From positions 1 to 57,347 of the forward strand of contig CALFOM010000047.1 of the NCBI GenBank assembly GCA_937919685.1: 57,347 nt of DNA. The letters are read 5' to 3'. The position numbers and the translations under genes were made by a program. Under the pieces are notes generated by a model that was not told where the DNA came from, ran no database searches, and saw only the letters and a program-made list of their open reading frames with translations. This DNA comes from an uncultured Phycisphaera sp. GTDB taxonomy: Bacteria > Planctomycetota > Phycisphaerae > Phycisphaerales > SM1A02. Shown here piece after piece: positions 51,469-57,347 of this stretch (position 1 is the first letter of the stretch; each line of letters starts with the position of its first letter).

Positions 51469-52394
51469 GGCAAGTCCTCCTTCGAACTTGCGTCCGACTC
51501 CGACGTCGAATCGGTGTCGTCCAAGGTCGCACCCACTCTGATTCTGGCCTGCTGTTCCTCGTACCTCGCCCGCTCGGCTCGCTCGCCGTCTCCCAGTCGA
51601 TCCATCGCCCGCGCGAGTTTCGCCCAGCCTTCGTAGTGATCCGGAAACTGGACAATGCCCTTTTGAAAGGAAGCCTGCGCCTCTTCAATTCGATCGAGTT
51701 CCCAATACGCATCACCCCGGCGAATGAGCGCCTTGGCAAGGTCGCGGCGGCGATCGGGAGTCGTCTGAGTGAGCGCGATCGCAGATTCAAACGCCGGGAG
51801 CGCCGCTTCCGGATCCCCGCTCTCGAGGAGCGCGACGCCCAGTCCGAAGTGAGAATCAGCCTCACCCGGCATCACCTCCAGATGAGATCGAAAGGCGGCC
51901 GCAGCGGCTTCCGGGCGACCGAGATAGAACAGACACCAGCCGCGAAAGTGGTCGGCATGCCGGCGCTCCCGAAAGCGACGGCCAGACTCGAGCGCCCGGT
52001 CGAGCTCGACGAGTGCCGATCCGTATCGCTTCTGCTTCTGCAGGGCGATGCCCAGAAGGAATCGAAGCCGATCCTGCTCCGAATGTTCGTCGACCTCGCC
52101 CCTCAAGAGCTGCTCCGCCTGTTCATAACGGCCTGCATCGAGCAGCCCAAGAGCCGTCTCGGCCAGCCGCGTCTCTTCCAAGACCGCAGGATCCGGGTTA
52201 TCGGGAGATACCGCGTCCGTGCCAACAGCCTGCCCGGCAACATCGGCACGTGGCCCAGCCGCCGGGCGGATCGATGGATCGACCGGATCGACCGGATCGC
52301 AACCCGCCGCACCGAAGACGAAAAGAACGCACAACGACCCCAAAAAGGCTGTTCTGGGCCCGAAACGCCGTTGAAGACCACGCAAAGGACTCAT
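51465..52394 (-). CDS. TPR-repeat lipoprotein
   Basis: 309 residues from ATG 52394, preceded by GAGGAGGGATC. The N-terminus has a lipobox (GSLCVLFVFGAAGC). Residues about 80-280 carry tetratricopeptide repeats (ALGLLDAGRYEQAEQLLRGE, ALQKQKRYGSALVELDRALE, CLFYLGRPEAAAAAFRSHLE, ALLESGDPEAALPAFESAIA, AYWELDRIEEAQASFQKGIV). TPR lipoproteins often pair with UnbV/ASPIC proteins, and here the genes overlap by four bases (ATGA), pointing to a joint complex in the periplasm or at the surface. Confidence 0.92.
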   Translation of the reverse strand: MSPLRGLQRRFGPRTAFLGSLCVLFVFGAAGCDPVDPVDPSIRPAAGPRADVAGQAVGTDAVSPDNPDPAVLEETRLAETALGLLDAGRYEQAEQLLRGEVDEHSEQDRLRFLLGIALQKQKRYGSALVELDRALESGRRFRERRHADHFRGWCLFYLGRPEAAAAAFRSHLEVMPGEADSHFGLGVALLESGDPEAALPAFESAIALTQTTPDRRRDLAKALIRRGDAYWELDRIEEAQASFQKGIVQFPDHYEGWAKLARAMDRLGDGERAERARYEEQQARIRVGATLDDTDSTSESDASSKEDLP

Positions 52395-52888
52395 GATCCC
52401 TCCTCTGACGCCCTGAGGCCGACCCGAAAACTCGACCGATGCGGCCCTCATTCGGTCCCTTTATTGCCAAGAACAGGGATCGAAGTCAGCTTTCCTTCGT
52501 CTCTAGATTGGACCGAAGGCGTGTTGTGCGGAACAATAGAGGGCGACGATCTCATTCTGAGAGCCTATCTCCTAACGCCGGGCAGCCAGCGGAGTCCGCC
52601 GCGAGAATTCGGGAGCGAGCCGTCTCAAGGGTGTTCGCAGAGACGATCGAGGAATTCAAGGGCCAGTTTCAGGGATGCGTTTCAAAGAAGAAGAGGCGAC
52701 GCCTCCATTCAATATGCTTGAAAGATGCTTGAAAGGGCGATCCAGCATGATCGCGGGACGGTATGAATACAGGATGGTATGAATGACAGATACCACCAAT
52801 GGCTTCGGCCTTCCGGAAGATCGACGGAATCCACCGTCGATCAAGACTCGAACTCTCATTGCCGACGGCCTTAGGAGCGTTTCGTCCG
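52395..52888. other. Divergent non-coding region with short repeats
   Basis: 494 bases between two divergent genes. It contains a perfect 11-bp tandem repeat ATGCTTGAAAG (52714-52735), a 9-bp direct repeat GGTATGAAT (52760-52768 and 52776-52784) and a small GAGGC-GAC-GCCTC hairpin (52693-52705). No gene or clear promoter is seen; it should hold promoters for both directions. Confidence 0.5.
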
Positions 52889-54583
52889 ATGGAAATTGAA
52901 AAGAAGAGCATCAACACGATGGCTCTCGTCCTCGCCACCTTGCTTGCATGCACGCTTGGATCGGACGCGGCCTTGGCCGATCCGCCGCAGCCGCAGCCCT
53001 CCATCGGCGCTCCCATCAATGGCCTGAACCGAACCGAACTCGACCGTTTTTCAGCCGGCAAGGCCCTTTACGGGACGCCGCTGCTGATTGAAGACGGTCT
53101 TGGCCCCGTTCTGAACAAGAGCAACTGCCGCTCCTGCCATTCCAATCCGGATGGTGGCCCCGGCAACATTTTGGTGAATCACTTCGGCATGGTCGACAAG
53201 GGCGAATTCACCCCACTTCCTGGTGGCACCCTGCTGCAACTGGTCGCCATCAGTTCGGGTTGCGAGGAAACACTCCCCCCGGAAGCGAATTTCACAACCA
53301 ACCGAGTCACCCCCGGAATGCTCGGCTACGGTCTCGTCGAAGCGATTTCAGATGCCGACATCGTCGCGAACGAAGACCCAGACGATGTCAATTCGGACGG
53401 GATCAGTGGCCGAGTTCACTGGGTCCCGACATTTGGAACGGATGATCCTGGCGAACTTCGCGCTGGCCGATTCGGCTGGAAGTCGATCGTCGCCAACGTG
53501 ATCACTTTTTCCGGTGATGCGGCCTTGAACGAGATGGGCTTGACCAATCAAATCTTCGGCGAAGAGACCGCACCGAACGGCGATCTCGAACGCTTGGCAC
53601 TTTGCGACGACGTCGCGGATCCCGAAGATCATCCTGACCGGCAGGGCTTTACCTTCGTCGATCGGGTCACCCAATTCCAACGCTACCTCGCCCCTCCCCC
53701 GCAGGCTCCGCGAAGCGGCATGTCCGGCGAGACGGTCTTCAACACGTTCGGATGCAACGCCTGCCACACGAAATCCTTTACGACCGGCACGCTGACCACC
53801 GACGGCTTGGCACTCGAGTCTGCCCTTCGCAACAAAGTCGTCCAACCCTACTCCGATTTTCTGCTCCACGACATGGGATTGCTTGGCGACGGCCTTCCTC
53901 AAGGTGATGCGTCTGGGAATGAATTCCGAACCACCCCGCTGATGGGCGTCGCTCGACGGCTTTCGATGCTCCATGACGGCCGCGTGAATAGCGGCCCGAT
54001 CGAGGACCGACTGCATCAGGCGATCAGCCTGCACGGGCCTATTGGTGAGGGCGCGAATGCCGCCGCCGCCTACCTCGACGCCACCAAGGACGACCAGTAC
54101 GCACTGATCGCGTTCCTGAAGTCGCTCGGCCGAACAGACTTCGATCAAGACGAAGACGATCTCATCACGCTCCAAGATTTCGAGACGCTTCTGGCGTGTT
54201 CGCAGATCGACGTGGTGATCTCGCCTGACGACGCCTGCGGCATCAGCGACGTCAACCAAGACGGGCTGATCGATCTGGTCGACTTCGATTCGTTCCTCCT
54301 TGCCTACGAGGGCGCCAACGGTGACTGCAACGGCAACGGCGTCACCGATCTCGAGGAGATCTTCCTTGGCGCGACCGACGAAGACGGCAACGGCGTTCCG
54401 GATGACTGCGTGGCCTGCCCCGGAGATTTCAACGAAAATGGTGTCGTCGACGGCGGCGACCTTGGTCTCATGCTCGTCGCCTGGGGGACCTGTACCGGGT
54501 GTCCCGAAGATCTCAACGGAGATGGAAGCGTCAATGGTGCCGACCTCGGCCTCATGCTCGTTGCTTGGGGCGTGTGCCCTTGA
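52889..54583 (+). CDS. Di-heme cytochrome c peroxidase-like (DHOR) protein with dockerin-like tail
   Basis: 564 residues from ATG 52889 with AGGAG upstream. A signal peptide (MALVLATLLACTLGSDAALA) targets it to the periplasm or outside. Two c-type heme sites are visible, CRSCH (about 80-84) and CNACH (about 289-293). The body matches the di-heme oxidoreductase/thiol oxidoreductase family (GNEFRTTPLMGVARRLSMLH, QAISLHGPIGEGANAAAA, YALIAFLKSLG). The end contains calcium-loop sequences (SDVNQDGLIDLVDFDSFLLA) and two dockerin-like repeats (FNENGVVDGGDLGLMLVAWG, DLNGDGSVNGADLGLMLVAW). Substrate unknown; an electron-transfer or oxidase role is inferred. Confidence 0.93.
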   Translation: MEIEKKSINTMALVLATLLACTLGSDAALADPPQPQPSIGAPINGLNRTELDRFSAGKALYGTPLLIEDGLGPVLNKSNCRSCHSNPDGGPGNILVNHFGMVDKGEFTPLPGGTLLQLVAISSGCEETLPPEANFTTNRVTPGMLGYGLVEAISDADIVANEDPDDVNSDGISGRVHWVPTFGTDDPGELRAGRFGWKSIVANVITFSGDAALNEMGLTNQIFGEETAPNGDLERLALCDDVADPEDHPDRQGFTFVDRVTQFQRYLAPPPQAPRSGMSGETVFNTFGCNACHTKSFTTGTLTTDGLALESALRNKVVQPYSDFLLHDMGLLGDGLPQGDASGNEFRTTPLMGVARRLSMLHDGRVNSGPIEDRLHQAISLHGPIGEGANAAAAYLDATKDDQYALIAFLKSLGRTDFDQDEDDLITLQDFETLLACSQIDVVISPDDACGISDVNQDGLIDLVDFDSFLLAYEGANGDCNGNGVTDLEEIFLGATDEDGNGVPDDCVACPGDFNENGVVDGGDLGLMLVAWGTCTGCPEDLNGDGSVNGADLGLMLVAWGVCP

Positions 54584-54746
54584 ACCCCATCGCTCAAGAC
54601 GGCGATTCAGTACGCTAATAAGGGGATCGTCCCCGGTTCATTCAATTTTTCGGCATCATCGACGCCGAAACGTCCGCAGACCAATTTGAGGTCCGAGTCA
54701 ACCCGACCTCACATCCGCAGACCGCGGAACTCACCAGGAGAGCCAG

Positions 54747-57236
54747 ATGCAGCTTGGTAACAGAATCTTGATCGGCCTTAACATCGTCGCGGCAACCATG
54801 ATCGCGACTTCGGCGTCGGCCCAGTGGGTCGAATTCACCGAAGCGACCGATGACCGACTCGTCCTCGACGACATCTACCTCGTCAACGACAACATCGAGA
54901 AAGACTTTGCTTGGGCCGATTTCGATCGAGACGGGTTCACCGATCTCGCGGTGGCTCGCAAGTTCCCCGGTTCTGTCGAAGGTGGCGCCAAGAATCTGCT
55001 CCTGATGAATGAGGGCGGCGTCCTGGTCGACCGCACCGATAATTATGCGATCAGTTCGAGCACGGATGGCGACGTCGGATTCCTCCAGCAGACCAACGAC
55101 CGCGACATTAAGGTCCTTGATGTGGACAATGACGGTTGGCCGGATCTCGTGACGTCCACGACGATGAGCGACAATCTGAACGCTCGGCTCGGCCAGCCTC
55201 GCATCTACTACAACCTCGGTGACGATGCCAACGGCAACTGGCGCGGATTCCGTTTCGACGACGACCGAATCCCAGTCCTTTTTGCCAAGAATGGTAGCTC
55301 CGCCAACCCGCGAGCCTGCGCGATCGCGGTCGGCGACGTCACCAACGACGGCTACCCCGATATCTACTTTGTCGACTACGACACGCCGGAAACCAGTGGC
55401 AACGTCTGCATCGACCTGAACATGGATGGCGATACCAACGACGTCGTCGACGGCGTTTCCGAGTGCAATCCGAGTCCCGGTGAAACCGCCAGCGACGATT
55501 ACGACGGAAAACTCCTGGTCAATCTCGGCGCGGCGAATCCCGGCTACTTCTACGACAGCACGACCACGATGATGACCTCCGGGCAGTTGTCGATGGCGTT
55601 CGGTAACGAATGCGTCATTCGCGACGTCAATGGTGATGGGCTCAACGACATCATCCGAGTGAACACCCTCACCTCGGGCCAGGACATCGCGGTGCTCTAC
55701 CAGACCAACGGCAATACCTTCATCGGTCCTTCCACGGTGACGAATGGTGCGCCCTACGGCATGAACGCCGCCGACCTCAACAACGATGGCCGAGTTGACA
55801 TTCTCAGCGCCGACGATGGTCAAGATGCGTACATGATCAACAACGGAAACAACAGCTCGGGCATCGCGACCTGGACCCGTTACACCATTGCCGACAGTCT
55901 CGGCGAGTTTGGAAACTCAATCCAGATCGCAGACCTTAACGGTGATGGGTGGAAAGACGTCCTGATCGCCGATGTCGATTCGGATCTCCCACCGTTCTGC
56001 CCTGACTCGGGCCGCCGGATGCACATCTACCGAAACACCCAGAACACCAGTTCCTTGCTCGACGAAGATGGATTGGTGCTTCCCCTCTGGGCGCTCGACT
56101 CCACGTATGACGCCGCGCCGATCGACCTCAACAACGATGGCGCGATCGACTTGGTCATTGGCGCCTGCTACGGCTTCAGCGTATGGATGAACAACCCGCC
56201 GATCAGACTGGAATTCGTCTTCCCCAATGATCTCCCCGGAGCCGTCCTTCCAAACTTCGAAACACCGATCGACTTCCAGATCGATGCAATCGGTTCGGAA
56301 CTCGAATCCGGTTCCGCCAGCCTCTGGGCATCGATCGATGGTGGCGACTTCACCGAACGCCCCGCGACCGGCAAGGGTGGCACCTTCATGGCGACACTCC
56401 CGGCAGTCGACTGCGGGCAGACCCTCGAGTACTACTTCACGGCGAGAAACCTGGCCGGCACAACCTTCCGAAACCCGATCTCCGGCGTGTACTCGGTCGA
56501 CGTCCAGACCGATGTCGTCATTCTCTTCGAGGACGACATGGAATCGGGAACCAATGGTTGGACCACCGAGGCAGATCCCTCGACCACTGCAGGATTCTGG
56601 GAACTCGCCGTACCAGTGGGAACGGTCAACGCCGGCATCGAATTCGCCCCCAGCGCTGATGCATCCACCAACGGCACCCGATGCTGGGTGACCCAGAACG
56701 GTGCCCCCGGCGGATCCGCAGGAACCGCCGACGTCGACAACGGCCCGGTCACCCTCACCTCGCCGACGTTCGACCTCTCCAGCGGGAACGCGAGTCTCAG
56801 TTTCAACTGGTGGCTCGTCAATGATGACGCCGGAACTCCGACCGAAGATCCACTCTCCGTCCAGTTGACCAACGGCGGTCCGTGGGTCGAGGTGATGAAC
56901 TTCGCCAACGGTTCACCGGGATGGAACTTCGCGTCCATTGATGTGGCCAGCCACATCGAGCCGACGTCGACCGTCGCCATTCGGTTCATCATCGCCGACT
57001 CGCCCAACAACTCGCTCACGGAATGTGCCATCGACAACCTCGTCATCGACCGAATCGAGTGCGAGTCCGGCCCGATCTGCCCCGAGGACATGAACGGGGA
57101 CGGGACGGTCAATGGTGCGGATCTTGGTCTGTTGCTGGCTGCCTGGGGCACCGATGCGGCTGACTTCAACGGTGACGGCACCACCAACGGTGCGGACCTC
57201 GGCCTGATGCTGGCCGCATTCGGCTCTGATTGCTGA
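54747..57236 (+). CDS. Secreted FG-GAP repeat protein with dockerin-like tail
   Basis: 829 residues from ATG 54747 with CAGGAG upstream. A signal peptide ends ATSASA. Residues about 40-480 form FG-GAP/VCBS beta-propeller repeats (WADFDRDGFTDLAVARK, DVDNDGWPDLVTST, DVTNDGYPDIYFVDYD, DLNNDGRVDILSADDG, DLNGDGWKDVLIAD, DLNNDGAIDLVIGACYG). Residues about 590-770 (LFEDDMESGTNGWTTEADPS and on) are a jellyroll-like carbohydrate- or protein-binding domain often next to such repeats. Two tail repeats follow (MNGDGTVNGADLGLLLAAWG, FNGDGTTNGADLGLMLAAFG). It is probably extracellular. A strong terminator follows. Confidence 0.93.
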   Translation: MQLGNRILIGLNIVAATMIATSASAQWVEFTEATDDRLVLDDIYLVNDNIEKDFAWADFDRDGFTDLAVARKFPGSVEGGAKNLLLMNEGGVLVDRTDNYAISSSTDGDVGFLQQTNDRDIKVLDVDNDGWPDLVTSTTMSDNLNARLGQPRIYYNLGDDANGNWRGFRFDDDRIPVLFAKNGSSANPRACAIAVGDVTNDGYPDIYFVDYDTPETSGNVCIDLNMDGDTNDVVDGVSECNPSPGETASDDYDGKLLVNLGAANPGYFYDSTTTMMTSGQLSMAFGNECVIRDVNGDGLNDIIRVNTLTSGQDIAVLYQTNGNTFIGPSTVTNGAPYGMNAADLNNDGRVDILSADDGQDAYMINNGNNSSGIATWTRYTIADSLGEFGNSIQIADLNGDGWKDVLIADVDSDLPPFCPDSGRRMHIYRNTQNTSSLLDEDGLVLPLWALDSTYDAAPIDLNNDGAIDLVIGACYGFSVWMNNPPIRLEFVFPNDLPGAVLPNFETPIDFQIDAIGSELESGSASLWASIDGGDFTERPATGKGGTFMATLPAVDCGQTLEYYFTARNLAGTTFRNPISGVYSVDVQTDVVILFEDDMESGTNGWTTEADPSTTAGFWELAVPVGTVNAGIEFAPSADASTNGTRCWVTQNGAPGGSAGTADVDNGPVTLTSPTFDLSSGNASLSFNWWLVNDDAGTPTEDPLSVQLTNGGPWVEVMNFANGSPGWNFASIDVASHIEPTSTVAIRFIIADSPNNSLTECAIDNLVIDRIECESGPICPEDMNGDGTVNGADLGLLLAAWGTDAADFNGDGTTNGADLGLMLAAFGSDC

Positions 57237-57268
57237 ACAAGCCCGTCGATGATCCCAATGAGAAACAG

Positions 57269-57296
57269 ACCCCTGCCGCAAGGCAGGGGTTTTTCT
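57269..57296 (+). terminator. Terminator of the FG-GAP protein gene
   Basis: ACCCCTGCC-GCAA-GGCAGGGGT is a perfect 9-bp stem with a tetraloop, followed by TTTTCTT. It lies about 30 bases after the stop at 57236. Confidence 0.93.
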
Positions 57297-57347
57297 TGTC
57301 ATTCTCGTCATGGTCGGCATGGTCGAAATGGTGACGACCGAAACACG

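Noticed and set aside
51636-52721. 361-residue plus-strand open frame
   Set aside because: It is antisense to the TPR lipoprotein, whose repeats and lipobox are clear, and it ends in non-coding DNA.
54642-55823. 393-residue minus-strand open frame
   Set aside because: Antisense to the FG-GAP protein; its regular composition reflects the DxDxDG repeats read backwards.
1-57347. CRISPR array, prophage or insertion sequence
   Set aside because: No regularly spaced repeats, transposase, integrase or phage structural gene was seen; the only tandem arrays are the short ones listed.

Overview
This window is GC-rich bacterial chromosome, almost certainly from a marine planctomycete of the Phycisphaerae. 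Three clues point there. Several secreted proteins end in paired tails of the form DLNGDG-x-VNGADLGLLLAAWG, typical of that class. Secreted FG-GAP/UnbV, sulfatase and di-heme proteins are present. The cell is diderm and flagellated: FlgI P-ring protein, LptF/LptG permeases and lipoproteins. Genes are tightly packed, with many ATGA/GTGA stop-start overlaps. I see no phage, insertion sequence, CRISPR array or rRNA.

Layout. 1-2.7 kb: an ECF-sigma-like fragment gene, tRNA-Phe(GAA), a standalone GspE/MshE N-terminal-domain protein and an unknown protein. 2.7-9.0 kb: hflX, then ctpA-tsaD-release-factor-like gene, then an M20 amidohydrolase. 9.0-11.8 kb: a 9-bp minisatellite and a secreted zincin with PA14 and dockerin-like tails. 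11.8-14.3 kb: rplK-rplA-rplJ-rplL with a good sigma-70 promoter and a strong terminator, without nusG before it or rpoB after it. 14.3-16.5 kb: a sulfatase and a probable NHLP-type RiPP precursor gene followed by its own terminator. 16.8-27.3 kb (minus strand): the late flagellar block flgI-flgJ-flgN-flgK-flgL-fliW-csrA-fliC-fliC, with a sigma-54-type promoter before flgI. 27.5-34 kb: a large membrane protein, a zinc-ribbon protein, a parvulin-like lipoprotein and lptF-lptG. 34.1-37.2 kb: four overlapping pseudopilin-like genes. 37.3-41.8 kb: a secreted 957-residue protein and an NtrC-type regulator. 41.9-47.1 kb: a dcw remnant murC-murB-ddl-ftsQ-like plus a membrane protein. 47.2-49.2 kb: greA and a cardiolipin synthase. 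49.3-52.4 kb (minus): TPR lipoprotein, UnbV/ASPIC protein and a CII-like HTH protein. 52.9-57.2 kb: two secreted dockerin-tailed proteins.

How it fits together. The flagellar block encodes the P-ring, a rod-binding protein, the hook-filament junction proteins and their chaperone, two flagellins, and the CsrA/FliW pair known to couple flagellin translation to export. Both flagellin leaders carry GGA-bearing hairpins just upstream of GGA-containing ribosome binding sites, which fits CsrA control. The sigma-54 site and the NtrC-type regulator suggest sigma-54 control of the late genes, but nothing in the sequence links that regulator to the flagellar block. The most novel item is the orphan RiPP-like precursor at 16113-16433: a recognisable NHLP leader ending in a Gly-Gly site, a short cysteine-containing core of much lower GC than its surroundings, a terminator, and no modification enzyme nearby.
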